From Prorocentrum cordatum (Eukaryota; Sar; Dinophyceae; Prorocentrales; Prorocentraceae), in the NCBI GenBank assembly GCA_963575745.1, contig CAUYUJ010015960.1:133073-197072 (forward strand): a stretch of 64,000 nucleotides of DNA, read 5' to 3'. The position numbers and the translations under genes are program-made. Within the stretch, counting starts at the first letter, position 1. Each line of letters opens with the position of its first letter. Below, one piece after another: positions 10,750 through 22,295 of the stretch. The notes below the pieces were generated by a model, which was given only the letters and a program-made list of their open reading frames with translations, did no database searches and was not told the DNA's origin.

Positions 10750-11347
10750 TGCCGAAGGTGACCTGGGAAGGCTCGAGTGTTCCACTTTGTTGAGCGACGG
10801 CTCTCAGAAAGGCTCCTCTTGTGAATGTCAGAAGGGTTGTAAGTATAGTTCAAAGGTCTCTTTGGGGCGGGCTACGCGCCTGAAACAACCTTACCAAAGA
10901 GCTCCCCTTTGACGGGCCAGTTTGGGCCACTTCGGAGCCATATCGGGTAATATCCGGGGCCTCTAGGGCCGCGTAGGGGCGTGGAAGGTACCCTGGTCAA
11001 CTCGCCGCACCGCTGTTTTCAACGAACGGGACACGTGTGGTAGGGGGACCCAGAACATCCCACGAGCCTCGCCATCCCTGAATCTACCACGTGCGCTGCT
11101 CGGCTTCTTGCGTCTTGTCTTCCTCACACGCGTGGCAGTCCGATCAGCGCAGGGGATGTTTCGATCGGCCCCCCGGGTGCGTCGGATCCCCCCTCCTCTC
11201 GGGACGATCGAAATTGGTACAAAGACCGACAGCAGTTCTTGATAATTTTGAACAGGGTTCGCTGTCCGCGTCGCCGCGGATGTTGTCCATGTGAGGCAGG
11301 ACGCCGCCTGCCCAACAGCGGCCGCTGTCGGCTTTGGACAGCTCTTG
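10750..11347. other. Intergenic DNA, nothing recognised
   Basis: Unique-looking sequence between the minisatellite and the dispersed repeat at 11348. No gene recognised. Confidence 0.4.
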
Positions 11348-11512
11348 CTTCAGGAGGTGAAAAAAATACACAGACACAAGTAATCGCCGATTCCCCAGAA
11401 AATATGGGAACGTATGGGAAGCGGGGGGGGGAAGACAAAACACCCAGAAAATATGGGAACACATAGAAAAACCTTTGATGTGTGTCTATTTATTTGTGTG
11501 TCCCAGGGCCCC
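11348..11512 (+). repeat. Dispersed repeat family F, copy 1
   Basis: Contains CAGGAGGTGAAAAAAATACA, CAGACACAA, CGCCGATTCCC, AATATGGGAA and TCTATTTATTTGTGTG, ending at CAGGGCCCC. The same landmarks occur in the same order at 30516-30683. No ORF. Confidence 0.7.
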
Positions 11513-11622
11513 TTCACTGCTGTGGGGCATTGCAGCCATTCTTTCTGTATCCGTTTTCCTGGCGTGCAGATCCTCCCTCCGTCTGCCTCGCGCCGGGACG
11601 CCCGCCGGGAGCCCCCCCCCCC

Positions 11623-11836
11623 TTTCCTTGGTGTCGCTCGGACGTGTGCACTTTCTCTCGGCGGGGATTCTTCAGGAGCATCCCCGATCATCCTGCGATA
11701 AGACGAGGAGGAAGAGGAGGAGGAGGAAGGAGGAGGAGGACGAGGAGGAAGGAGGAGGAGGGAGGAGGAAGTGGAGCATCCTGGAGCAGCACGACGCCGA
11801 GAAAGGCGCAGAGGGCGTGGACGTCCGAGCGATGGG
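11623..11836 (+). repeat. Dispersed inverted-terminal-repeat element, copy 2
   Basis: Matches 6930-7060: left CCTTGGTGTCGCTCGGACGT, interior GGAGCATCCCCGATCATCC, right GGACGTCCGAGCGATGGG. The interior has been expanded by a GGA-rich microsatellite (11705-11770). Confidence 0.6.
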
Positions 11837-11904
11837 CCAGGCTCCTGGCCGCGGCGAGGGCTGCGGCCACGGGCAGCCTCCCCTGCCCGGAGCTCCGAGG
11901 AGAG

Positions 11905-12078
11905 GCACGAGGAGGAGGAGGAGGAGGAGGAGGAGGAGCAGGAGGAGGAGGAGCAGGAGGAGGACGAGGAGGAAGGAGGAGGAGGAGGAGGAGGAGCAGG
12001 AGGAGGAGGAAGGAGGAGGACGAGGAGGACGGAGGAGGAGGAGGAGGATGAGGAGGAGGAGGAGGAGGAGGAGGAGAG
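11905..12078 (+). repeat. (GGA)n/(GCAGGA) array
   Basis: GGA units with interspersed GCAGGA and ACGAGGA. Faces a (TCC)n array at 12196-12292. Confidence 0.95.
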
Positions 12079-12195
12079 GAGCCCCCGCCGAGCCCGGAGC
12101 GGTCCTCCCCCTCCTCTCCCGCGCGGCCGTGCTCCAGGGCTCTGCCCTGCGTCCGACGGGGTCGCCCAGCCATCCCCAGCGTCCCGCCTCTCCTC

Positions 12196-12292
12196 CCTCC
12201 CTCCTCCTCCTGCTGCTGCTTCCTCCTCCCTCCTCCTCCTCCTCCTCCTCCTCCTCCTCCTATCTCCTCCCTCCTCCCTCCTCCAAGGATAA
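12196..12292 (+). repeat. (TCC)n array
   Basis: TCC/CTCC units, inverted partner of the GGA array about 120 bp upstream. Confidence 0.95.
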
Positions 12293-12714
12293 GAGGCCAG
12301 GGGCAGCTTTTGTTGACAGCTCTCAGCGGCATGACGCTGCCGCCACTCAGGCTGCTCAGCCCGAGCAGCGCAGACGCGCGAAGGAGCGCGTCTCGAGGCC
12401 GCCAGTCCCTCGAAGGAGAGGAAGATTCAGATGAGCCCCGCTGGCGGCGCAAGTGGCAACATGTCGGGGCGCTCTTCGGGAGGCAGGAGAAAGTGCGCCA
12501 GCGCCACGCAGCCGGAGCTCGTTCAGAGGCCTGCGCTGATAGCAGGAGGCCTTAGGGGGGAACACAAAAACGTCCGTCTTCGCCCTCCAGCTTGGCATTT
12601 GTCTCTGCGCCGCTTTCTATGGCTGTGCTTGCGGATATCAGCCAGCGTTGATTCCAAATCGATTCGACGACTCAAATCAAAGAGTCAGAGAAATCAAGCA
12701 TGCTTGAAATCCGC
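12293..12714. other. Intergenic DNA, nothing recognised
   Basis: No gene, RNA or mobile element recognised. Confidence 0.4.
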
Positions 12715-12890
12715 AACTCAGCAAGCAAGCAAGCGCGCAAGCAAGCACGCAATCAAGCGTGCAAGCGCGCAAGCACGCAAACAAGCAAGCAAGCAATCAA
12801 ACAAGCAAGCCAGCAGGCATAGGCATAGGCGTAGGCGTAGAAGTTAGGGGGGAGGCATAGGCATAGGCATAGCCATAGGAATTCGGGGGG
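12715..12890 (+). repeat. (CAAG)n and (GCATAG)n arrays
   Basis: CAAG/CGAAG-type tetranucleotides from 12718 to 12813 run directly into a hexanucleotide array GGCATA/GGCGTA (12816-12885). Confidence 0.9.
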
Positions 12891-15215
12891 CATTGGAAAT
12901 AGGGGGGAACGGAGCAATAAGTAGGGTTTGAGCTAGGATTCTTATAGGGAAGCCTATTTGGTGAATAAAGGCCCCTAGTAGTTATGTCGGGAAAAGCGCG
13001 GGCCCAACTGTGCGGCATGTTCGTATATGTTTGCTTGTCGCCTGTTCCCCATTCCTCTTGTTTCCTCCTCTCCCTTCCACCTCCCATTTTGGTCTGGGCT
13101 TTTTTATTTCTGGCATGGGCCAGGGTTTGAGGCTGCCGACGCCTGAACAGCCAGCGCTGGGCAACCACACGGCCCACGCTCCCTTCTCGTCGTCTTCTTC
13201 CTTTTGGCTTCTCCTCTGCCCAGAAACCGCCGGGGCAATCACTGTCACGGGTGGATTTGGATGCCGTCTTGTTGTTGCCCCATTTCTTCATTCCAGGCAG
13301 ACGTTTTGTACACGAGTTTGCTGAGTGCACGGCGGTTTGTGCGGCGTTTTGGTTTGCTTGGCGGCTCCATGATTCGCACCACGGTCATAAATAGCCGGTG
13401 CGTCGGATTCTGGTGGTCGCGTTCCTTCCCCCTCTTCATCGAACAATTGTTTCACAACAACTATTTCCTCCTCGTTTCCTCGCCTTCCCTTACCTTTCTT
13501 TCTCCACCCCCGTCTTTCCCCCCCCCCCCCCCCGCTTCGTCATCCGTACCCTCCTGTCCTCGTCCACCTCCTCCTCCTTCCCGATGCCCTTGGGCCCCGA
13601 TTTACAGGGACGCGGTTTGGAAGCTGACGACCGCGGAGTGTCGCACCTCGGCCTGTTGATGCCCGACGCGTGCCCTCTCTGGAAAGCTCGCCCGCCTCCA
13701 GCTTCTTGTTAATGTCCTTTACCCTCACCTCCTCCCGCTCCCATTCCACCCCCCGCCTTTCCATCCACCTCATCGCCCTTCTCCTGCATCCTCGCACTTT
13801 CTCCCTCCTCCGTTTCCTATCTTCCTCCTTCGCAGCATGTTTTGTTTCTCCCTTTCCTGTTTCTTCTTAGTATCATCATTCGTCGTCTCATTCATATCAG
13901 TGTTTTCTTATGATTATTAGGAGTAGTAGTCTTACTATTAGTATTGCGTTTATTATTCGTTTTCCTTCTCCCTTTTCTTCCGTTTTCCTCATTCGCCATC
14001 TTCCCCACCTTGCCTCCCCCATTTTCCCCCTCCTGCTGTGTGTGTGATCCTTCTGTGGCCCTCACGCATTTCCCCCCTCTTCTGCTCATCCTTTTCCTCA
14101 TGCCCATCCCCCCCATGGCCTCCTCGCTCCCTCTTCCTGCCATGTATCTTCCATGAGTTTCTTCCTCATGCGCAGCCTCCTCTTCATCGGTCGCTTCCTT
14201 GACCCGCTCCTGGAGGGAGGAGGTGGAGGAAAAGGAAAAGGGGGAGGAGGACGATTGTTGGTTACGGTTGGTCCTCCGCCTAAGAGCGCCGGCAATGCGG
14301 AGAAGGAGAGGAGGGGGACGAGCGAGTAGGAAGAGGAGGCGCGAGGGAGATGAGGAGGAAGACGACCGGCACCAGTTGGACCCGCTCGCAGCGTACAGCG
14401 TACAGAAGGAGAACGAGCGGTAGGAAGACACCACGACGAAGAAGAAGAAGTTTGTGTAAAGATGAGGGAGACGACGACCAGATCGATGACGATCGCGACG
14501 GCGACAGCGATGACAGCGCTGATGACGACAAGGCCGACGGGCAATGCCTCCTAGGGACAGGGGGATGAAGGGGGAGGGAGAGACTTGGTGCAGATATGCA
14601 GGCGTGCAGGCGGTTGCCCGTTTGCTGTTTTGTTGTAATCGGATCTGTGTTGGCGAGGCCGACTCTGCGGCACTGTAGAGATACGCTAAAAGCAGATACG
14701 CTTGGTCAGGTACGAGCGCGACCGCTTCTACATGTGTATGAAAATACTGAGGTCAGGCTTGGCTCCTGTCTATCGCTTGCAGTCGTCGCCGATGTACAGT
14801 TACCAACCGTCCATGCCGCCCTACAGTCGTGATTGAAGCCATGCGTGTGTACTGCAATGCGGACGTATAAGTTGATGCTGCCGCCATCGTCGGTCCATGG
14901 TCTCTGTAGCGTGGACGGACGAAGGACGAGGGCGAAGCCAGCCGGAGGATGGGTAGGGACGAGGTGGAGGACAACAAGGAGCGAGAACAGCAGGAGGATG
15001 CATATGTTGCAAGTTTTGACGCTTCGTTTTCCCAAGCAGCCCATCCAGAAACGATGCCCATGGGAGTTGTATTGATCAGGGAAGTGTACGTCGGAGCATT
15101 CAGTGTAACCGAAGCTCGAGATCAGCCTGAGCAGTCCCAGAAGTTAACCAGAATTGCCTTCTCGGATCTTTCGTTATGTCCTTGGGCAGCCGACTTGGGC
15201 ATTATTGATGCAATG
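12891..15215. other. Low-GC-skew intergenic DNA
   Basis: Pyrimidine-rich at 13450-14160 and purine-rich at 14200-14480, with an AT-richer zone around 13870-13960. Open frames here are Ser/Pro/Leu- or Lys/Arg/Glu-rich by composition. No gene recognised. Confidence 0.4.
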
Positions 15216-15265
15216 CTTGGAAGTCTGAGGGGCCCTTTTGGGACTCTGTTGGGGTTCTCTTCGGG
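15216..15265 (+). repeat. Short CTTGGGG satellite fragment
   Basis: GGGGCCCTTTTGGGACTCTGTT and neighbours match the satellite units seen at 15570-15890. Confidence 0.5.
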
Positions 15266-15569
15266 GCCGTCTTCAGAGGGCATCGGTCAAAGCAGGGGGG
15301 TCCCCCAACAGCGTCGCCCCTGGAGTCCCAAACACGCGGATTTACACATTGAAGCATCGTTAGACTCTCAGCCCCTTCCGTCTGCACTTGCATTCATCGC
15401 GTTGCACTGTCTCCTCGCTTCCCCACCTTCTCCGCAGCCGCGTGAGTCGGTGGTGCGCACAATGAAATAATCATTCATGGTGGCCGTGGCGTGAACTTGC
15501 GTGCGCTGGCTGAACCAAGGGGCAGATAAAGTGTAGGATGATGAGTTTGAGCAAGAGCTAACATTTCCT

Positions 15570-15895
15570 GGAACCATCTTGGGGCGCTCTTGGAGCCATC
15601 CTGGAACCGATTTTGTGGCTCTCGCTCGAGCCATATGGAGGCCTCAGAAGCCCATTGGAAGCGAAACGACGGGAACGCCAAGCTCATTGATTTCGTGAAG
15701 GTGCTGGAAGGATCATGGACTCGGGGGCGTCCCTGGGAGGCCCCGTTGCCACTTGGAGCCGCCTTGGAGAGGTCTTGGGGCCTCTCACAAGGCATGTTGG
15801 ATGCTGTGTTCAGCGATCTTCGGCAGTTTTGTGCCATCCATCTTGGAATTTATCTTGGGCTCTCTGGGACTGTGGTGGAGCAACCTTGGGCGCTC
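15570..15895 (+). repeat. CTTGGGG(C)CTC satellite block 2
   Basis: Degenerate units CATCTTGGGGCGC, TCTTGGAGCC, GGTCTTGGGGCCTC and CATCTTGGAATT. Ends in a C-rich tract at 15908. Confidence 0.7.
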
Positions 15896-15959
15896 CGACC
15901 GCTCGCGCCCCCCCCCGTCCAGACCCAGGGGGCGAGGGTAGGATGAGGGACCTCAGCCC

Positions 15960-17020
15960 GCAGTGGCTGGTGGGATTTTCCCAGGGGTGTCACGCTGGCT
16001 GTCGCCGTTGTTACTCATGTTTGCTGTCGTGCCGCTCCTGGAGCGACGCGTTCGTTACCCCGGTGTTCTGTTCCGTTTGCTCTCGGACATTGTAGCCCAT
16101 ACTTCACCATAGTGCTCCCACCCCCGTCTCCTGCCCCCCTCGCACAATAGGAAGGAGCGGGGTAGAGAGGGGGACGGCGGGAAATGATCGTGCGGCCCGC
16201 CTGTCATGGTTCTGTCCGACTGGAATCCCGGTGATGATGGACTTGGCGATGACGATAATGGTGATAATGGTGGCGAGAATGACGGTTCTACGTCTGCGTC
16301 GCCACGCAACGGTTACAGTATAGTGATTATGTGGCACTGACGACCCCCTGGGAGCCCTGGATGCTTCTTTTCTGGAGGGCGTTGTCGTAGAAGCGTCATG
16401 GCACCGCGCGTCCATGTGGGAAACCAAAGCCGTGCTCAAAAGGGTGCGACGATCTCACCGAGGAGCCCCAAAGGGATCGGAGCATTATGATGGCGCTAAT
16501 GATGACATTCATGATGTACGCCCCCAGTGCGAATTCTTTTACCTGGTGGATTCGCAGGATTCACGATCACTAGGAATAGCTCGCAGGAAGGGGGGAACAG
16601 TACCCCACATAGCTTTGACACACGCAGCTTCAATCGGTAACGAGTAAGACAGAAAGAGAAACAATCCATCCGTCGGAGTATCCCTGGCTTACCATGCGGC
16701 TTGCAGCGTGCGGCATGCGGTGGAGTAGCTCGGTACATGGATTCAATCGCAGATTGCACACTACCCTACATGAACCCATATGGAAGTTGAACATGATGCG
16801 CCGCCACGTGCAGTAGTAACTACTTTGGCGAATGAGGTGTTCCATTGACTTTTGCTACGCCGATCTAGTACGTGCACGCGCTCTTGAGACTCATATCGCA
16901 TGACACCACGTGAGGGCATATACTTGCGTCGAGTGATATAGAGGGACCAACTTGGCAGTGTAACCAGCACCGATTTCGTGATTGTTAGGCAATCCGCCGC
17001 CGCGGCCGTTTAATGCTCAA
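15960..17020. other. Intergenic DNA, nothing recognised
   Basis: Balanced composition with a GATGATGG-rich stretch near 16230-16280. No gene or RNA recognised. Confidence 0.4.
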
Positions 17021-17280
17021 GAGGGTCTTTAAAAGCTTCGGGGGGTCCCTGGGAAGATCGCCAAGGCCTTGCAGCCAGTGCCGCCGACCCTGGACGACGA
17101 CCCCCTCGATTGAAGAGGCATGGGGAAGGTCGGGATCAGACGCTCCCAAGAGGGCCCAAGAGGCTACACGAGGCCCCCGAGAGGGGCCCAAGAACCCTAA
17201 CGAAGTTTTGGGAGTGTCTGGCGAGCCTTTTGGGAGCTTCCTGGGGCTTCCTGGCGGTTCCTTGTCGGCGCCTGGGGGCC
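17021..17280 (+). repeat. CTTGGGG satellite block 3 with leader module
   Basis: Begins near the module GCAGCCAGTGCCGCCGACC (about 17069-17090), which also precedes the repeats at 20258 and 20899. Followed by degenerate GAGGGGCCCAAGA and GGGGCTTCCTGG units. Confidence 0.6.
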
Positions 17281-17289
17281 AGGGCCCCC

Positions 17290-17445
17290 CCCCAGGACCC
17301 CCCGCCCTACCCGTCCGAGGACGCCCCCCCCCCCCGCTGGGGAAGGGATCATGCGGAAGGGGCTTCTTTTCGACTTAACTGCGACGTTGCTCAATTTCGC
17401 TTTGGCTGTTCCGCGTAGCTTTTTCGCGTTATCTGGCGCGCTCAA
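17290..17445 (+). repeat. Dispersed module J, copy 1
   Basis: C-run followed by CTGGGGAAGGGATCA, GGAAGGGGCTTC, TTCGACT, ACGTTGCTCAAT and TTCGCTTTGGCT, then GCTCAAGGAGGAGGGCCC. The order is matched at 22861-22975 and partly at 17655-17700. Confidence 0.65.
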
Positions 17446-17469
17446 GGAGGAGGGCCCGCCCAGATGCTT

Positions 17470-18005
17470 CTTGAAGTCTAATCGGGGAGCTCACAGGAGC
17501 CTCCTGGAGGGAAGTTTTGAGGGTGTCTTGGGGGCAGTTCGGAGGCCTCCCAGACGTTCCTGGTGGTTCCTTGGGACCGCCTAGGTGCCTCGTGGGGGCC
17601 TCTGGGGGGTCTTTTAGGCCCTCCCAGGGGAATGGCATTCTGACCCTGGACCTCCCCCGGACCCCCCCCCCTGGCGGGGATAGGAGCCAAAGGAAGGCGA
17701 GGCGGTCTCGACTGCCATCATCGGGTGTAGGGCTTCGAAATTCCCTTCGAGTTCCCCTCAGGACGGCCTCTTGGGCGGGCCGCTCTTTGGAATTTCTTGG
17801 AGCTCTGGTTGGGCCTCTGCGGCCGTCTTGGGCGTTCTCCAGACTGCAGAGGCGAGCGCGCGAACACGATGCACAACCCGCATGTGCTTCGAACGTGTCG
17901 GTCTCGGGGCGGCCCTCAGTTCCTCCAAGGCGGTCGTCCGACAGGTCCCCAAGAGAGCCCTGGGGCGGCCCCCTGGGGCCAGCTTAGCACCCCTCGGCAC
18001 TTTAA
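17470..18005 (+). repeat. CTTGGGG satellite block 4
   Basis: Units such as GTCTTGGGGGCAGTTCGGAGG and CTCGTGGGGGCCTCTGG, plus a partial module J at 17655-17700 (CCTGGCGGGGATAGGAGCC). Confidence 0.65.
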
Positions 18006-19465
18006 AAGCACATCGATAAGCGAGGACGAGGCTTGGGGCAATGAAGATCCTCTACGCCCCCCTCACTGCGGCGCAGCTGAGAACCCAGAGGGACCTGAGG
18101 TCGTTCCTCTCGGCGCCATGCAGCCAAGTGCGCCGTCGAACTCCCTATGAGAGAAGTTTCCCGTGAAGGATTGACGGAAGCAGAACTACGACCACCGTTG
18201 CGGATATTGAAACGAAGCAGCACGGTGGTTGAAGACGTGTTGATCGCAGAAGTGTTGAGGACAGGGCATGCCAATTTGATATGTGGATTCGCAGAATTCT
18301 GTTTTTAAGTATTGTGTGAGGTCGTGCAGCCGCGAGAAGACTGGGCGCTTGCCAAATGACCTGTCCTCCTCTAGAAAAGGGGGCGCGTCTTCGCTTGAGA
18401 CCTACGGACTTCTTGCATCATGGCCCGTGATGGCGAAGTGTTCAGCACAATGTCGGCTTCATACCCAAGCGTGGTTGCGCAGATACCATGCACTATGCAC
18501 AGTGATGACTGTCATTGAACAGTCAATGGGAGTATGGTCTTTGGGTCGCCAGTTTCGATGATGAAACGCATGTGATTGCGTGCACCCCTCGGCATGCTGT
18601 TTTGCCTTACTAGGTTCTTGCATGTTCCGTTTACGGTTTGTGTTGAGACGAGGGTATTTCGGCGTCAGATGATAAGTTTCTCCCGGGGCTGAGGACGAAA
18701 GCGCAGCAATTGGTCGTAGGATCGTGGGGAAGGGCGTCGGGGGATCGTGTTTTTGAAAACTTAGGGGTCAGAATGTCCAGAAAAAATGCGCGTCGGGGCC
18801 TGCCCTACCGCGGGCTCCACCGGGTTGCACAGCAACCCGTGTTCCAGCAAGTGTTTCTGAAGGCCTGGAAAGAAGTATGTCGATTTGCAGCACAGCTTCT
18901 TTATCAACATGTTTGCTTCTCACGTCAATACGCGGTGACAGTGGCGGCGGATTAACTAAAACAGCGTTAAGAGCAACGGTTGGCATCGGGTGGTATGGTG
19001 GTGTTTGTGGCACGAACTCGTTTGCCCCAGGATTCTATATGAAGTTGGAGACATCGTTATATACGTAGCAACCTGTAGTGGTACCAAGATTTTGCGAACA
19101 ACCTATATGCAAGACACTCTTGAGTTCCGCACTGTGGAGCTGCGCTCGTAAGGTCTGAACCCGACGGTCTCTCTCCGGCCGCCGTTTTGATTTGCTCTTG
19201 TGGGGTGTGCGGCCCAATGAAAAAGAACGGTGTCATTGCCTTGCCAATGTGAATGGTTAACTTCTTGCTATCACAGAGTATTGAGACACGGTCGCCAACG
19301 TAGCGTCACGATGTCAACTTTGGTGGCATACATGGGGTGAGTACCGTACGCGGATGTGCAAACAGACAATGTGAGGTGAGCTCGCTCGCGGGAGGCCAGG
19401 CTTCGGCCTCCGCGCCTAGCACGGAACACGCCCCAAAACGCTCGTGCTGCCAAATGCTTCCCCAT
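18006..19465. other. Lower-GC intergenic DNA
   Basis: The least GC-rich part of the first 20 kb. A perfect small hairpin CGGGTTGC-ACA-GCAACCCG sits at about 18823-18841. No ORF above 92 codons and no recognised gene. Confidence 0.4.
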
Positions 19466-19470
19466 TCCAC

Positions 19471-19521
19471 TCCTCCTCCTCCTCCTCCTCCTCCTCCTCC
19501 TCCTCCTCCTCCTCCTCCTCC
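19471..19521 (+). repeat. (TCC)n microsatellite
   Basis: About 17 uninterrupted TCC units. Confidence 0.95.
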
Positions 19522-19785
19522 AGCCCTCGTCGTTCATCCTTGCTCCGCCTCATTCCTCCCTCTCCCTCCCCTCTCTCTCTCGCTCTCTTCCTCGCCTGGC
19601 CGCCAGGGTCTGCCCTCCCTCCCCGCGCGGCCCCGCCCAGCCGCCCGCTCCAGGTGGGCGCAGCAGTCGCGCAGAGACCGCGGGGGCTGACGCTCCCCGC
19701 CCCTCTGCGGCGGGCCCCTCCCCGTGCCCCGCTCGGCGGTGGGCGGGAGGAGGCGGAGAGAGAGAGGCAGAGGGCCGGAGGGGGG

Positions 19786-19872
19786 AACAGAGGGCAGAGG
19801 GCAGAGGGCAGAGGGCGGTGGGCAGAGGGCAGAGGGCGTGGGCGGAGGGCGGAGGGCAGATGGCAGAGTGGG
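19786..19872 (+). repeat. Minisatellite, 7-bp unit AGAGGGC
   Basis: About 12 copies of AGAGGGC with GGTGGGC and GGAGGGC variants. Confidence 0.9.
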
Positions 19873-20257
19873 CGTACCTCTACCCTTCGCCCGTGTTCCC
19901 CTCTTCGGGCCTCCCGGGATGCCCCCGTCGCCACCGCCGGGCTTCGCCTCGGAGTCCTGGCGAGGATGCGCCCCGGGCGAGGTCCGGGGAGTGGCGGTAT
20001 CGGCACCTTTTGGTCTCCCCAGGGGGGGTGGAGGCGGTGGCGGGCGATGCAGCGGAGGGGGGGGACGCGGAGGAGACGGACGAAGAACGCGGATGTGCAT
20101 ACGCAACGCGTTGTTGCGACAGGACAGCGCAACGGACGAGCAACGACCACAGGGTAATGACATTCAGAGCGAGCTTGTCGTGGCATGACACTGTGGGTGC
20201 AGAGTGACGACGGCACGAGGATAAAACATGGGTGCGTCATGTATTGGAGGTCTTGCG
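19873..20257. other. Intergenic DNA, nothing recognised
   Basis: GC-rich, no recognised gene. Confidence 0.4.
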
Positions 20258-20464
20258 GCCGGTGCCACCGACCATGAACGACGACGACGGCGACGACGAC
20301 GATGACGACGACACCGACGACACCGACGACGACGACTACGACGACGACGACGGTGCCGACGACGACGAAGACGACGACTACGACGACGACAACGACAACG
20401 ACGCCGACGCCGACGCCGACGCCGCCGCCGCCGAGTACGACGACGCCGACGACGACGACGATGC

Positions 20465-20522
<58 letters not shown>

Positions 20523-20525
20523 CGC
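20258..20525 (+). repeat. (GAC)n microsatellite with leader module
   Basis: The module GCGGCCGGTGCCACCGACC at 20256-20275 leads into about 250 bp of GAC repeats with GCC interruptions. One frame encodes poly-Asp; this is not a gene. Confidence 0.9.
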
Positions 20526-20880
20526 TCTCGGGAGCCTCTTGGGGGTAGTTTTGGGGCTTTATGGGGAGTCTCTTGGGGGCCTCTCGGGAGCCTCTTTGGG
20601 GCCTCTCGGGGATCCCCGGGTGTCTCTTTGGGGGCCTCTTTGGGAGCCTCGTGGGTGGTCTCTCGGTGGAGCCTGGCGGCCTCCTGGGGGCGCCTGTCGG
20701 GCCGAGGGCTCTCGGCGTGTCCGTTCGGCTCCGCCGTCCTGGTCTCCCTCGTCGGAGCCGTCCTGGGGGCCCGTGAGGCTGTCTCGGAGGCCTCTCGGGC
20801 GGTCTCGGTGGAGGGCCAGCACAGGCGGGGCTGGCGGCGTACGAGGTGGCTCGTGAGCTTTGCGCGGCACGACTGTCATG
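20526..20880 (+). repeat. CTTGGGG satellite block 5
   Basis: Tandem GGGGCCTCTTTGGGAGCCTC / CTCTTGGGGGCC units directly following the (GAC)n array. Confidence 0.85.
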
Positions 20881-21029
20881 TTGCAGCTTGTATTGTAGTG
20901 GCCTCCGGCCAGTGCCGCCGATCCGGGGCGCTCCTGATGCTAGTGTTGTTGAAATGGATGATGACGACGTCAACGGACGACCAAACGGTCGACGAGCGGG
21001 ATAATTACGACGACGACCGACGAAGGAAT

Positions 21030-21115
21030 TAATGACGACGAACAGACGACGACGTCGACGACGACGACGACGACGACTGACGGCGAACGGCTGCCGACGA
21101 CCGACGACTGGTGAC
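21030..21115 (+). repeat. (GAC)n microsatellite, second array
   Basis: GACGACGACGTCGACGAC-type repeats, preceded at 20899 by a third copy of the GGCCAGTGCCGCCGATC module. Confidence 0.85.
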
Positions 21116-21209
21116 GGCGACGGGTGGAAGGTTCTTCTTTCATCGCTGTCGCTTCCGAGCAATACCAAGTGAGGCCGTGCACCTCTGGCCTGGCAGCACG
21201 CGAGTGAGC

Positions 21210-21600
21210 GCGTCTTGGGGCCTCTTGGTTCTTGGGGCTTCTTGGGATTCTTGGGGGCCTTTGGGGCCTCTTGGGGGCCTCTCGGGGTCCTCTTGGGGGC
21301 CTCTTGGGGACCTCTCGGGGTCCTCTTGGGGGCCTCTTGGGGACCTCTCGGGGGCTTCTGGGGGCCCCTTGGGGGCGCCTCGGGGGCATCTTGGGGGCTC
21401 TTGGGGTCATCTTGGGGTGGAGGACTAGAAGGGTCCGTTCGAATTCACCCTCTTGAGGCCATCTTGGGGGCCTCTCGGGGTCGTCTTGGTGGGCCTCCAG
21501 GGCTATATTGGGGCCCTCTTGGACCGTCTTGGCTCCTCTTGGGGGCCTCTTGGGCTGTCTTGGGGCGATCTTGGGGGCCTCTTGGACCGTCTTCGGCGAT
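21210..21600 (+). repeat. CTTGGGG satellite block 6, regular units
   Basis: The cleanest part of this satellite: alternating CTCTTGGGGGCCTCTTGGGG and ACCTCTCGGGGTC units with a period near 33 bp. Stop-free in more than one frame. Confidence 0.9.
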
Positions 21601-21660
21601 CCTGAGACGGAGAAGGCGATAATGTTAAAATGCTTCAGAACCTATTAGCAACTTTATTAT

Positions 21661-22045
21661 TGTACCCTCTTGGGGCCCTCTTGGGGGTCCTCTTGGGATC
21701 TCCTTCAGCTGTCTTGGAGGCCTCTTGGGCCGTCTTCGGGCCATCTTGGGCGTCCAGGAGCGCTCTTGGGCCGTTTCGGGCGCCTCCTGGACCGTCTTGG
21801 TGGCCTCCTGGGCCCCTTTTGGCCCATCTTGGGGCGGTTTGGGATTCCCGGGGGGGGGGAAGAAGAACGCGTGGACCCCATGAACCCCCCCCCCTCCCCC
21901 CCTACCCCAGGAGCGCTCTTGGGCTGTTTCGGGCGCCTCCTTGACCGTCTTGGTGGCCTCCTGGGCCCCTTTTGGCCCGTCTTGGGGCGGTTTGGGATTC
22001 CCAGGGGGGGGGGGAAGAAAGGGTGGACCCGATGAACCCCCCCGC
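21661..22045 (+). repeat. CTTGGGG satellite block 7 with 154-bp tandem duplication
   Basis: The segment starting CAGGAGCGCTCTTGGG at about 21754 and running through GGGATTCCC, a G-run and a C-run is repeated at about 21908. The copies differ at few positions, so the duplication is recent. Confidence 0.8.
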
Positions 22046-22295
22046 CCCCTCCCCCCCCAACCCCGGCAGAGCCACCCCGGCCCCCCCCCAGCAGAGCTGA
22101 AGCTCAGGTTGTAGCTTTCTTAAACTCACACGCCGGATCGGCGGATTTGGTACCGTGGTGCACATTCTTGGAGTCTCCCGATGGGGGAGCGCCAGCGCGT
22201 CGGGGCCGCGGCTCGCGGCGCGGGGGGCCTATGCTGGGACCCAGGGGGACCTCCGAGGGAGCCAAGCAAAAAGCCCTGAGGTCAAGCAGTGGCGA

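Noticed and set aside
11475-12452. 319-codon plus and 254-codon minus frames
   Set aside because: Span dispersed repeat E and GGA/TCC arrays; no protein-like segment.
20232-21032. 266-codon plus-strand frame with a long poly-Asp domain
   Set aside because: The Asp run is the (GAC)n microsatellite and the rest is CTTGGGG satellite; no start context or domain.
21215-21622. Gly/Leu/Ser/Trp-rich frame of 135 codons
   Set aside because: Pure satellite; the unit is stop-free in several frames.
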